Below the pieces are notes generated by a model. The model searched no databases and had not been told where the DNA came from. It worked only from the letters and a program-made list of their open reading frames with translations. Source: Pleurocapsa sp. FMAR1 (GTDB lineage Bacteria > Cyanobacteriota > Cyanobacteriia > Cyanobacteriales > Xenococcaceae). From it: a stretch of DNA of 64,000 nucleotides. The position numbers and the translations under genes were made by a program. The stretch lies in NCBI RefSeq assembly GCF_963665995.1, contig NZ_OY762512.1, positions 682,001 through 746,000 of the forward strand. The letters run 5' to 3'. This document shows, in pieces, positions 47,460 through 55,942 of the stretch (the stretch's first letter is position 1; each line of letters starts with the position of its first letter).

Positions 47460-47999
47460 CTAAATGGATCTGTCCAAGACGAAAAAGAATGGTTGTTGCA
47501 TTGCTTTAAAATCCATCAAACCCAACACCGTATTTTCATTCACCTTTCTAAAAATGTCATTAATTGGCAGGTAGTCATAGATCATAGTTGCGCTTACTTT
47601 GCCTCGATGTTCCATCATCCGAACTCTGGCTTTACTTTCTTCGGTTTTGAACATTTTGAGCGTCAAACTATAAAACGGTTTTAGCGCATCGTTTTTGGGA
47701 ATAGATATGTTGAGTCCCAGATTCGTGGCGGTAGGATTTAGATCTACCTTAAAAATCTTGTTGCCATCAGAGAATAGTAAAGGATGAACCGAATCTGCCG
47801 AGACAAATTCTTTTCCGTACCAACCAATAGTCTCTAATAAACCGTCCATCGGATGATTGGTGTGAAAGCCAGATCCTTTCCATCTACCCATCATGAACTT
47901 TAAATCCACAGTATCCAATTCATCAAAGAGTTTTAATGCTTCATCGGTACTAGTTTTCCCTTGTCGAGTTATCTGGAATTTCTCTAAAGTATTCATCAT
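47460..47999 (-). CDS. GXWXG / DUF4334 domain protein
   Basis: 179 residues. The N-terminal GXWXG domain is seen as MMGRWKGSGFHTNHPMDGLLE, and the C-terminal DUF4334 domain as HRGKVSATMIYDYLPINDIFRKVNENTVLGLMD. The two domains normally occur together in small soluble proteins of unknown role. An open frame on the opposite strand (47379-47684) is its shadow. Confidence 0.82.
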   Translation of the reverse strand: MMNTLEKFQITRQGKTSTDEALKLFDELDTVDLKFMMGRWKGSGFHTNHPMDGLLETIGWYGKEFVSADSVHPLLFSDGNKIFKVDLNPTATNLGLNISIPKNDALKPFYSLTLKMFKTEESKARVRMMEHRGKVSATMIYDYLPINDIFRKVNENTVLGLMDFKAMQQPFFFVLDRSI

Positions 48000-48207
48000 T
48001 TTTCAGGGAATGAAATAAAAATGCCCCCTTGATAGATTATCTTATCAATTGCTCGATCTTTCTCACCGACTCATCCGTATCCATCTCACTTAACAAAGGA
48101 CATGATTAATTTTGTAGTTTTACGAGTTACTGTAGTTGCGATTTTTAAATAATTATTTAAGTATTAAATTAAGTAAATAATATAATAATACAGTAATTCA
48201 TCAGAAA

Positions 48208-48360
48208 CAGGCGATCGCTGTTACTTCGGGACAATGGGCTACAGTCTGGGACATACCAGGAAGACTGGCTAGTGAATCTGCATCAAAATACAAAAAATTA
48301 TTTAAAGAAAAGAATCGATCGAGCAACTACCATGACCAAAAAACAACGCAAGCCACTTGA
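48208..48360 (+). pseudogene. ParA-like ATPase, C-terminal remnant
   Basis: Frame reading AIAVTSGQWATVWDIPGRLA, then SESASKYKKLFKEKNR, to a stop at 48358. It resembles the end of plasmid-type cyanobacterial ParA proteins. The rest of the gene, with Walker motifs, is absent. Its end overlaps the start of the ribbon-helix-helix gene below, as in parA-parB-like pairs. Confidence 0.5.
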
Positions 48361-48643
48361 TGATTCTCTAGCTTCAGAATTTGTCTTTGGCGGAGATAAA
48401 CCCCAAACAGGAGCAGCACCCACACCAGATATTGAATTAGGTGTCGAAGAGGAATCAACACCCATTGCACCTATCGAAGAAAAACTACAGGTTGAAGCAA
48501 AAGAGGGAACTAAGGGTTTTACTATTGACTTGAAAGAATCAATACACCGAAAATTGTCTATTCTTGCAGCTAAAGCAGGTAGAAGTAAAGCAGATATCGT
48601 CATAATGTTACTTGATAATGCACTTGAAAATGTAAATGAGTAA
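48332..48643 (+). CDS. Ribbon-helix-helix protein (ParG/CopG-like partition partner)
   Basis: 103 residues from ATG 48332 (an open frame continues upstream but is the ParA overlap region). Disordered, acidic N-terminal half beginning TKKQRKPLDDSLASEFVFGG, then a C-terminal ribbon-helix-helix: GFTIDLKESIHRKLSILAAKAGRSKADIVIMLLDNAL. This arrangement fits the small DNA-binding partner of a plasmid ParA. With ParA truncated, it may be an orphan. Confidence 0.65.
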   Translation: MTKKQRKPLDDSLASEFVFGGDKPQTGAAPTPDIELGVEEESTPIAPIEEKLQVEAKEGTKGFTIDLKESIHRKLSILAAKAGRSKADIVIMLLDNALENVNE

Positions 48644-48722
48644 ATACTTACTTGCTTAAGCACTGCATTAATTATAGCGATCGCCATTTCTTTAAAAGAT
48701 CTTTTCTCGGTTGTAAAATTTC

Positions 48723-49118
48723 ATGACTAATTCACCAGACCAAGAAGCAGTATTAGCTGCCAATCAAGCCTTTTACGATGCCTTTTCCAGCAAAGAACTG
48801 GGAAACATGAACCGTTTGTGGTGGCAAGGTTCGTCCAGTTTGTGTATTCATCCTGGAGGCGGGATGCTGGTGGGATGGGATACAATTCAAGCTTCTTGGA
48901 AATCTATTTTTAGCAACACTGATTCAATAGAAATTGATGTAGAAGTTATTAAGGTCGAAGTCGATCAAGCTATTGCTTATATAGTAGTCCGCGAAACCGT
49001 GTTGCAGTCGAGCCGAGGCAGAAAACTAAAAGCACAATCAATAGCAACCAACATCTTTCAGAAGATGGCACAAAAATGGTATCTAGTTCAACATCATGGT
49101 AGTCCGATCATGCGCTAG
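48723..49118 (+). CDS. SnoaL/NTF2-like protein
   Basis: 131 residues of the nuclear transport factor 2-like fold: AVLAANQAFYDAFSSKELGNMNRLW, WQGSSSLCIHPGGGMLVGWDTIQASWKSIF and a C-terminal WYLVQHHGSPI. Such proteins are usually small-molecule binding or protective; no catalytic assignment can be made. An intact gene close to the GH116 gene downstream. Confidence 0.85.
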   Translation: MTNSPDQEAVLAANQAFYDAFSSKELGNMNRLWWQGSSSLCIHPGGGMLVGWDTIQASWKSIFSNTDSIEIDVEVIKVEVDQAIAYIVVRETVLQSSRGRKLKAQSIATNIFQKMAQKWYLVQHHGSPIMR

Positions 49119-49255
49119 TTTTTAGTTAAAAGTGCGATCGCGGTTAAGCAAGTCAAGCAGCAGAAGATATATTTCTAAATAATATTTGTGGGGTTTCTGG
49201 TTAATCAAGGATTTAACTGTTATCCTGAATTTTGCTTAATTACTTATTTAAGTAC

Positions 49256-51658
49256 ATGACACCTAACTCTCAGATTCCTCATTGTGCTTGGCAACGTCCT
49301 ATAGGAAAAGGATGGTCAAAACCCTATACTGTTCGCTATGCAAGTAATCTGGATGATGGCCCTTGGCACGGAATGCCTTTGGGTGGAATGGGTGCAGGCT
49401 GTATTGGGAGATCCACTAAAGGGGATTTTAATCTTTGGCATTTAGATGGAGGAGAGCATATCTTCAAGTCTTTACCTGCCTGTCAGTTTAGTATTTTTGA
49501 ACAGACAGAATCAGCGACTCAGGCTTATGCTTTGTGTACGGAAGCCCCAGAAGATGATACCTTGTCTCGTTGGTCTTGGTATCCGCAGTCAAAGGGGACT
49601 TACGGTGCGCTATATCCTCGCAGTTGGTTTGAATATGAAGGTGTATTTGCTGCGGATCTTACCTGTGAACAGTTTTCACCAATTTGGGCAGAAAATTATC
49701 AAGAGTCTAGCTATCCGATAGTTAACTTTGACTGGACGGTGCATAATCCAACAGATAAGCCGATAACCCTGAGTATTATGCTCACTTGGCAGAATGTTAT
49801 CGGCTGGTTTACTAATGCGATTAAATCGCCAACAGTCAAGGTGCGAGATGATGGTAGTCCAGAATATGAATATCAACCAAAATGGCGAGACAGTACGGGT
49901 AACTATAACGAATGGATTGAGGATAATTATCGAGTCGGTTGCTTGCTGAATCGAGTCCAGGCACATGAGGAGGTACAGGAAGGAGATGGACAAATTGCGA
50001 TCGCATCTGTATTTAATCCTAGTCTAGAAGTATTTTATCTCAGTCGCTGGAATCCTGACGGGAATGGTTCAGAAGTTTGGGATTACTTTGCAGCCGACGG
50101 TTCATTACCTGACCAGCAAGACGAAACTCCCGCCGATCCTGGGGAACAAATTGCCTGTGCGATCGCCATTCGGTTTACAATTAAACCAGGAAAAACTAAG
50201 CAAATTCCTTTTACTTTAGCTTGGGACTTGCCTGTTACCGAATTTAAGCAGGGAATTAACTATTTTCGTCGCTATACAGACTTTTTTGGGCGCAACGGTA
50301 AAAATGCCTGGAGTATGGTCAGGACTTCTCTCAAACACGGTGACTTATGGAAAGAGAAAATAGCAGCTTGGCAAAAACCTATTTTGCAACGGGATGACTT
50401 ACCCGACTGGTTTAAAATGGCACTGTTTAACGAGCTATATTTACTGGCAGACGGTGGGACTCTCTGGACGGCAGCCACAGAAAACGACCCTGTAGGACAG
50501 TTTGGGATCTTGGAATGTATGGACTATCGCTGGTACGAAAGCCTAGATGTGCGTCTATACGGCTCATTTGGTCTAATGATGCTCTGGTCGCGCCTCGATA
50601 AATCCGTCTTAGAAGCTTTTGCTAGAACTATTCCCCATCACGATAATACACCCCGCATAGTAGGTTACGATGGCTCAAGTGCTATTAGAAAAGAAGGTGG
50701 TGCAACTCCCCATGACCTTGGCGCACCCAACGAACATCCTTGGGAAGAAGCTAACTATACTTCTTATCAAGATTGCAACCAATGGAAAGACTTACCCAGT
50801 GATTTTGTCTTGCAGGTATATCGAGATTATGTCCTAACCGATGGCGCAGATATTAACTTCCTTTGGGAATGTTGGGACAGTATTACTCAAACCTTGGCAT
50901 ATCTAAAGAAATTTGACCGCGATCGCGATGGCATCCCCGAAAACTCTGGCGCACCCGATCAGACCTTTGATGACTGGAGATTAAAGGGTATTAGTGCCTA
51001 CTGCGGTGGTTTGTGGATAGCAGCCTTAGAAGCAGCTATCAAAATCGGCGAAATATTAATTGCCAACCCACCGACAAATCCTAACCTGCAACCTTCAGAT
51101 TTTCCCGCAGGTATAGAAAATGCAGTTGATACCTATCGTAGCTGGTTACATCAAGCGCGATCGCTTTATCATGATGCTCTTTGGAATGGTGAATACTATC
51201 GTCTCGATACCGAAAGTGGCTCAGATGTAGTCATGGCAGATCAACTCTGTGGACAGTTTTATGCTCGTTTATTAGGTTTACCCGACGTAGTAGAAGAACA
51301 ATATACCAAATCTACTCTTAACAAAATATACGATTCTTGTTTTCTTAAGTTCCATGATGGCAAATACGGTGCAGCTAATGGTGTATTACCTGATGGTAGT
51401 CCCGTCAACCCCGATGATACCCATCCTTTAGAAGTATGGACGGGAATCAACTTTGGTTTAGCTGCTTTTATGCTGCAAATGGACATGAAAGAAGAAGCCT
51501 TTAAGCTAACAGAAACCGTGGTTAAGCAAGTATATGAAAATGGCTTACAGTTTCGTACTCCTGAAGCCATAACAGCAGTTGGTACTTTTAGAGCCAGTCA
51601 CTATTTAAGAGCGATGGCTATCTGGGGTATTTATGGTGTTTTGTGTGGCTGGGATTAG
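49256..51658 (+). CDS. GH116-family glycosidase (GBA2-like)
   Basis: 800 residues from ATG 49256 (an in-frame TTG at 49232 adds eight residues). N-terminal beta-sandwich (GMPLGGMGAGCIGRSTKGDFNLWHLDGG), then an (alpha/alpha)6 catalytic domain. The region equivalent to the GH116 nucleophile is ECMDYRWYESLDVRLYGSFGLMMLW, and the acid/base Asp is in VVMADQLCGQFYAR (about residue 662). The family includes beta-glucosidases, beta-xylosidases and the human glucosylceramidase GBA2; the substrate here is unknown, probably cytoplasmic as no signal peptide is seen. Confidence 0.9.
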   Translation: MTPNSQIPHCAWQRPIGKGWSKPYTVRYASNLDDGPWHGMPLGGMGAGCIGRSTKGDFNLWHLDGGEHIFKSLPACQFSIFEQTESATQAYALCTEAPEDDTLSRWSWYPQSKGTYGALYPRSWFEYEGVFAADLTCEQFSPIWAENYQESSYPIVNFDWTVHNPTDKPITLSIMLTWQNVIGWFTNAIKSPTVKVRDDGSPEYEYQPKWRDSTGNYNEWIEDNYRVGCLLNRVQAHEEVQEGDGQIAIASVFNPSLEVFYLSRWNPDGNGSEVWDYFAADGSLPDQQDETPADPGEQIACAIAIRFTIKPGKTKQIPFTLAWDLPVTEFKQGINYFRRYTDFFGRNGKNAWSMVRTSLKHGDLWKEKIAAWQKPILQRDDLPDWFKMALFNELYLLADGGTLWTAATENDPVGQFGILECMDYRWYESLDVRLYGSFGLMMLWSRLDKSVLEAFARTIPHHDNTPRIVGYDGSSAIRKEGGATPHDLGAPNEHPWEEANYTSYQDCNQWKDLPSDFVLQVYRDYVLTDGADINFLWECWDSITQTLAYLKKFDRDRDGIPENSGAPDQTFDDWRLKGISAYCGGLWIAALEAAIKIGEILIANPPTNPNLQPSDFPAGIENAVDTYRSWLHQARSLYHDALWNGEYYRLDTESGSDVVMADQLCGQFYARLLGLPDVVEEQYTKSTLNKIYDSCFLKFHDGKYGAANGVLPDGSPVNPDDTHPLEVWTGINFGLAAFMLQMDMKEEAFKLTETVVKQVYENGLQFRTPEAITAVGTFRASHYLRAMAIWGIYGVLCGWD

Positions 51659-51663
51659 TTTCT

Positions 51664-51687
51664 CGCAAAGACGCAAAGGCGCAAAGG
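51664..51687 (+). repeat. CGCAAAGR tandem repeat
   Basis: Three consecutive 8-bp units CGCAAAGA, CGCAAAGG, CGCAAAGG just after the GH116 stop; a common cyanobacterial short tandem repeat type. Confidence 0.8.
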
Positions 51688-51782
51688 ATTTAATTGCTTG
51701 TAAGGAATGTTATAAAAGAAAAAATTAAGTATTGATGATTATTCTCGTAAAGCTATTTATGAGCATTTGAGTCAAATTAAAA

Positions 51783-52868
51783 ATGCAATTAAAAACCTTA
51801 ACTATTATTTTCTCCTTATTTCCTCTTCTTGCGGGATGCCAGGGAATATTCCTAGACTGCACAAGTAAACAGACTACCAATCAAAGACATCTTAAACGTT
51901 TACTCAAAACCAAAAAATGTACTAATTGCTATTTGGGAGATGCCGATTTAAAAGGTGCCGATTTAAAAGGTGCCGATGATTATTTTCTGTCGGGATCTTA
52001 TTTAGTTAAAGCCGTTTTAGATGATGCTGATTTAAGGAATGCTAATCTTGGCAACACTCAGTTTAGCTGGTTCGATGGGAATTATGGTGCGGGAGCAAAT
52101 GGTTATATTGGACCACCCACCAGTTGTTATGTAAGTTTATCGGCTTCTCTTAAGAGAGTGAATTTAAGCGGTGCAAACTTAAGCGGTGCTAATTTGCGAG
52201 ATGTTGAGTTGCAAGGAGCAAACCTACAAGGTGCTGATTTATCAGACACTAATCTATATCAGGCAAGATACACTAAAGCAAGAATGTTTGAGAAGGAAAG
52301 TATAGAAAATGGAGATACAAATTTTCCCGCTCAGTTTGAACCATCAAAGGCAGGTATGATTCGAGCTGGGGAATATCCTTCTGGGGAATATCCTTTAGAT
52401 TTTAGTAAGGTAGACATCAAAACTGTAGATCTAAGAGGTAAGGTTATTTACCAAGAAAACTTTGACGGTCGAGATTTGAGTGGATTAAGTTTTAGAGCTA
52501 CAAAATTCATCGAGGTTTCTTTTGAAAACGCCAATCTAAATAACACCGACTTCGACCATGCAGAATTTTTTAAAGTATCTTTCAAAAAAGCTCAACTAGT
52601 TAAAGCTAGTTTATCCAGTGCAAATCTATCGCAAACAGACTTACAGAAAGCGAATCTTAGCTATGCTAGACTTACTCACGCCAACTTACAGGGAGCTAAT
52701 TTACAAGAAGCGAACCTCAGCTACTCGCGATTAGGTCTAGCAAGTTTTCAACAGGCAAATTTGTCAAATGCGACCCTTCCCGATTTAGGAATGAATTACA
52801 ACAAGTCTAGAATGTTCAAAGGCGCAATTATGCCTAACGGTTCAGTTTATCAAGAAGATACTAAATAA
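51783..52868 (+). CDS. Pentapeptide-repeat lipoprotein
   Basis: 361 residues. A signal peptide with lipobox LLAGC puts the lipidated Cys at residue 19. Two blocks of A(D/N)LxG/X pentapeptide repeats follow: about 55-160 (LKGADLKGADD..., LSGANLSGANLRDVELQG) and about 245-340 (ENANLNNTDFDHAEF, LQKANLSYARLTHANLQG), separated by an insert. They should fold as right-handed beta-helices. Probably attached to a membrane facing the periplasm; function unknown. Confidence 0.88.
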   Translation: MQLKTLTIIFSLFPLLAGCQGIFLDCTSKQTTNQRHLKRLLKTKKCTNCYLGDADLKGADLKGADDYFLSGSYLVKAVLDDADLRNANLGNTQFSWFDGNYGAGANGYIGPPTSCYVSLSASLKRVNLSGANLSGANLRDVELQGANLQGADLSDTNLYQARYTKARMFEKESIENGDTNFPAQFEPSKAGMIRAGEYPSGEYPLDFSKVDIKTVDLRGKVIYQENFDGRDLSGLSFRATKFIEVSFENANLNNTDFDHAEFFKVSFKKAQLVKASLSSANLSQTDLQKANLSYARLTHANLQGANLQEANLSYSRLGLASFQQANLSNATLPDLGMNYNKSRMFKGAIMPNGSVYQEDTK

Positions 52869-53101
52869 TATAATTAAGCTGCAAATTTTAGCGGATAAAG
52901 GTTCGATATTTAAGAATGTGGACTCACTACGAATAAACATTTTCTAGTGTAGCTAATTTACAGAAAAGCGATCGCGCCGTCATAGTAGAGAATGCGTTGA
53001 TAGACATAGCTCTTATCCTTCTTGTTCATTTGGACAAAGAAACTTGACCTCAATACTTTATACTTTTTGAATAAAACTCCAGTTTTCAAAGTGGGCAGGG
53101 T

Positions 53102-53554
53102 TTAAGAGGCTGGATATTGGTCAAATTTTTGCATTAATTCCAATAGTTCTTCTTGACTGGGTTGTCGTCCATCTTTTTTCAATTCTGCCAAGCCGATAAA
53201 ATATTGCTCTCGCGAATCTGCGGGACAAAACATAATTAAGAACTTAGCTCTTTTCGCACTACGATTGGAAAAACCATGAGGCGTGTTTTCTGGCACGCTC
53301 ATCAAACTTCCTGAGACAGCGGTTATTTTCTGTTGACCTAGCACCAATTCTAGTTCCCCTTCCACAACATAAAAGATCTCGGTCATCTGTTTGTGTATAT
53401 GAGGACTTGGACCTTCGGTTTCTGGCTCTAAGGTATATTCAAATAGTCCAAAGTGACCATGAGTATCCTTTCCTGTCAGCTTAAAAGTACAGTTACTCGT
53501 ACCAATTGTTACCGACTGTCCTTCTCCTGGATGAAGAATGATGGGTAATGACAT
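53102..53554 (-). CDS. Cupin-domain protein
   Basis: 150-residue single cupin: motif 1 SPHIHKQMTEIFYVVEGELEL with metal-binding His/His/Glu, motif 2 PENTPHGFSN with the fourth His. Function not given by the fold. Last gene of an apparent GntR-uraD-RidA-cupin operon (12 bp after RidA), which suggests a part in the same catabolic pathway. Confidence 0.87.
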   Translation of the reverse strand: MSLPIILHPGEGQSVTIGTSNCTFKLTGKDTHGHFGLFEYTLEPETEGPSPHIHKQMTEIFYVVEGELELVLGQQKITAVSGSLMSVPENTPHGFSNRSAKRAKFLIMFCPADSREQYFIGLAELKKDGRQPSQEELLELMQKFDQYPAS

Positions 53555-53566
53555 TTTAAAAACCTC

Positions 53567-53962
53567 TTAAGAATTAGGAATTACTGTTACTGCATCAATC
53601 TCAAACAACATTTTATCGTCTGCTAGTCTAGGTACGGGAATTAGAGTACTAGCTGGCTTCTGACTTGACCAGAAAGAATTTCTCTTGGCAGAGATTAAGC
53701 GTAGTTTATCTTCATCGTGATCGACTGAAAGAATGGTAATCTTTACCACGTCTTCTGGAGTAGCACCCACTGCGGTAAGTGCTATTTGTAAATTAGCAAA
53801 TGATTGTTCTAATTGCTCGGCAAAACTACCATAATTGCCGTTTTTGTCTGCCCCGCCTTGTCCTGCTATATAAACTAAGTTTGAACCAGATGGCACAATA
53901 ACAGCTTGAGTATATCCATAGCCAGATGAATCTCCAAGTTCTGGTGGATTGATATGCTTCAT
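53567..53962 (-). CDS. RidA family (YjgF/YER057c/UK114) protein
   Basis: 131 residues, full length: GYTQAVIVPSGSNLVYIAGQGGADKNG, FANLQIALTAVGATPEDVVKITI, and FEIDAVTVI at the end. RidA proteins hydrolyse enamine/imine intermediates; the usual active-site Arg in the C-terminal part (PVPRLADD, also found in some subfamilies as ALP-x-x) suggests a divergent subgroup. It lies 21 bp downstream of uraD. Confidence 0.85.
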   Translation of the reverse strand: MKHINPPELGDSSGYGYTQAVIVPSGSNLVYIAGQGGADKNGNYGSFAEQLEQSFANLQIALTAVGATPEDVVKITILSVDHDEDKLRLISAKRNSFWSSQKPASTLIPVPRLADDKMLFEIDAVTVIPNS

Positions 53963-53983
53963 GTTTTTAAAGTGTTTATATGC

Positions 53984-54490
53984 TTATTTTGTTAATGTTT
54001 CTAGACGAAGTTGAGCAATTTTACTAATTTCTGATAAAGCCTGCTGTTTTTCTTGTTCTGGAGTATTTTTTAAACGAGTTTCAAAAGCTTTTAAAATACT
54101 ATCTTTAGTTTGGTTTTTAACTGCAATAATAAAAGGAAAATTGAACTTATCTTTATAAGCCTGATTGAGAGATTGAAAACGCTGATATTCTGACTCGGAT
54201 AAGCGAGCTAAGCCAACTCCTGCTTGCTCTTGTACCGAAGCTTCTGCCATCTTCGTTTTACTACCTAAGTCGGGGTGAGCTTTGATTAATGCTACTTGTT
54301 CAGCCTCACTCATATTATTTACTACTGCAACCATAGCTTGATACAAAGCATCAATATCTTTAAAAGGTCTGCTGTGCCATGTTTGGTTGGCAATTTCAGG
54401 CGTTTCTTCCCAAATCTCGCCCAAAGCAGCAGTAAACGACCCTTGAGACATCTGATTTAATTGAGCGATTTCATATTGTTGATTATTCAT
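53984..54490 (-). CDS. uraD: OHCU decarboxylase (2-oxo-4-hydroxy-4-carboxy-5-ureidoimidazoline decarboxylase)
   Basis: 168 residues. Third step of urate degradation, giving S-allantoin. Family features: IAQLNQMSQGSFTAALGEIWEETPEIA, the active-site His in LIKAHPDLGSK, and QSLNQAYKDKFNFPFIIAVKNQT. Neither uricase nor HIU hydrolase is in the window, so the pathway is incomplete here. It is 18 bp downstream of the GntR gene. Confidence 0.92.
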   Translation of the reverse strand: MNNQQYEIAQLNQMSQGSFTAALGEIWEETPEIANQTWHSRPFKDIDALYQAMVAVVNNMSEAEQVALIKAHPDLGSKTKMAEASVQEQAGVGLARLSESEYQRFQSLNQAYKDKFNFPFIIAVKNQTKDSILKAFETRLKNTPEQEKQQALSEISKIAQLRLETLTK

Positions 54491-54508
54491 TTTTTCTCTA
54501 TTAAAATC

Positions 54509-55240
54509 CTAAATCTTGTTTTTTAATGATACTGAGTAGCAAGTGCGATCTGCGCGTGAAAGGGTTTCACCGCAAACTAAAGGTTGTTGCTTCTTCCCAT
54601 AAGCAACATAACGATAGACTAAAATTGGAGTGCCTAAAGGTACTTGAAGATGTTCGGCAATATCAGATGTGGCATGGGTGCTTTCTAGAACAACTTCTGT
54701 AGATGCTAAGTAATAGCCAGATTGATGAAGAGTAGCGTAGGTAAAGCCCATTTGCAATAATTCTGCCAGATTTTCTGCTATATCTACTGGAAAATAGGAA
54801 ATATCTAGAGCGATCGCCTGACGGTCTGCTAGAATAATTTTTTGCTGTTGATAAACCTCAGTTTTAGGCTGAGATAATTCTAATTGAGTGCAAATTTCTG
54901 AAGAAGCTTTAATAAGTTGGAAACTGAGATTACAAATTTCACCTGTTATTCCTTGTCGAGATAAATCTTCGTTAAAAAAGGTGAGGGGATTTGATAAGGA
55001 AAAGCTAATCTTTTGCTGCTGTTTGACAAAAGCACCTTTTCCTTGCTGCGTATATACAAGTCCTTGATTGATTAAATTGGCGATCGCTTTTCTGACTGTA
55101 GTTCTACTTACTCCAAACAAAGCACCAAGATCGAATTCGCTAGGCAATAGTTCTCCTGGGGAATAAACTCCAGCTTCGATTTCGGTTCTCAGCTTTTCTG
55201 AGATTATTCGATGCAGTGGTTTTTTAGTCTGCTTTGCCAT
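54509..55240 (-). CDS. GntR/HutC-family regulator (UTRA domain)
   Basis: 243 residues: N-terminal winged helix (about 8-75; PGELLPSEFDLGALFGVSRTTVRKAIANLINQG) and C-terminal UTRA ligand-binding domain (about 95-235). First gene of the uraD operon and a likely local repressor sensing a purine or ureide intermediate. A piece of its HTH coding region is duplicated at 55789-55866. Confidence 0.92.
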   Translation of the reverse strand: MAKQTKKPLHRIISEKLRTEIEAGVYSPGELLPSEFDLGALFGVSRTTVRKAIANLINQGLVYTQQGKGAFVKQQQKISFSLSNPLTFFNEDLSRQGITGEICNLSFQLIKASSEICTQLELSQPKTEVYQQQKIILADRQAIALDISYFPVDIAENLAELLQMGFTYATLHQSGYYLASTEVVLESTHATSDIAEHLQVPLGTPILVYRYVAYGKKQQPLVCGETLSRADRTCYSVSLKNKI

Positions 55241-55326
55241 AGTAAAAGTAACGATCGCAGAAGATTTATTTTTAAATAAGTTAAATTATTAAAAGCGATC
55301 GCTTCTATCTCATCAAAATCATAATT

Positions 55327-55545
55327 TTAAGCAATTTGCAGCGTACTAGGTTTGGGAATGGGTTCGTCTTCTGCTTGCCAAGCTTTTAAATACATCTCAA
55401 TTACTTCTTCTGCTTGGCGAATTGCCTCTTCACGAGTTTTACCATGAGTACAAGGCATGATAACGCGATCGGCAAATTCTGGAATCGTAACTAGAAAGAG
55501 TCGATCCTCATTACTCCATTGAACAATCATGCTGTATTGGTTCAT
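55327..55545 (-). CDS. hicB: HicB-family antitoxin
   Basis: 72 residues: partial RNase H-like HicB fold, MIVQWSNEDRLFLVTIPEF and HGKTREEAIRQAEEVIEMYLKAW, with no added DNA-binding domain. Its ATG overlaps the stop of the hicA reading frame (ATGA). The toxin gene carries a nonsense codon, so this antitoxin may have no partner. Confidence 0.88.
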   Translation of the reverse strand: MNQYSMIVQWSNEDRLFLVTIPEFADRVIMPCTHGKTREEAIRQAEEVIEMYLKAWQAEDEPIPKPSTLQIA

Positions 55546-55766
55546 GAATCTTTATCCTCTCTTAATTCTTCTAGTTTAGTTAATAACTTAGCTAACTGCT
55601 TTTCTAAGTAAAGTGGTACATCATTCCCATCTTTACCTGGAATTGTTAGTGTTTTCTCAAGCAAAGGGTGTCGCCAACGTTCATGACTACCTTTACCACG
55701 CTAGGGTAGATACACAAATCCCTCACGGGCAATTTGAGCTTTTAACTCTCTAATTTTTCTGGGCAT
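55542..55766 (-). pseudogene. hicA: hicA toxin with a single in-frame stop
   Basis: MPRKIRELKAQIAREGFVYLP, TAG, then RGKGSHERWRHPLLEKTLTI and PGKDGNDVPLYLEKQLAKLL to a stop overlapping hicB. The GKGSHERWRHP motif with the catalytic His of this double-stranded-RNA-binding-like mRNase is intact after the stop. The only lesion seen is TAG at 55701-55703 (minus strand), one base from CAG. Confidence 0.88.
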
Positions 55767-55788
55767 AAACTTTGTTTGTCTACCTTAT

Positions 55789-55866
55789 GCGATCGCTTTT
55801 CTTACTGTAGTTTTACTTACTCCAAACAAAACACCAAGCTCGAATTCGCTAGGCAATAGTTCTCCT
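55789..55866 (-). pseudogene. Fragment of the GntR gene
   Basis: 78 bp matching 55080-55157 of the GntR gene with four mismatches. It encodes the HTH segment ELLPSEFELGVLFGVSKTT. It lies just upstream of hicBA, so hicBA is flanked by the real gene and this copy. Confidence 0.88.
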
Positions 55867-55942
55867 TTGAATGGGGATAAATAATTACTGTATCTCAGCA
55901 CAGCATCTTATTTGATGTTATATGAAGCATAGTTTAAACCTT

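Noticed and set aside
47379-47684. 101-codon frame overlapping the GXWXG gene
   Set aside because: It is antisense to a gene with clear domain matches.
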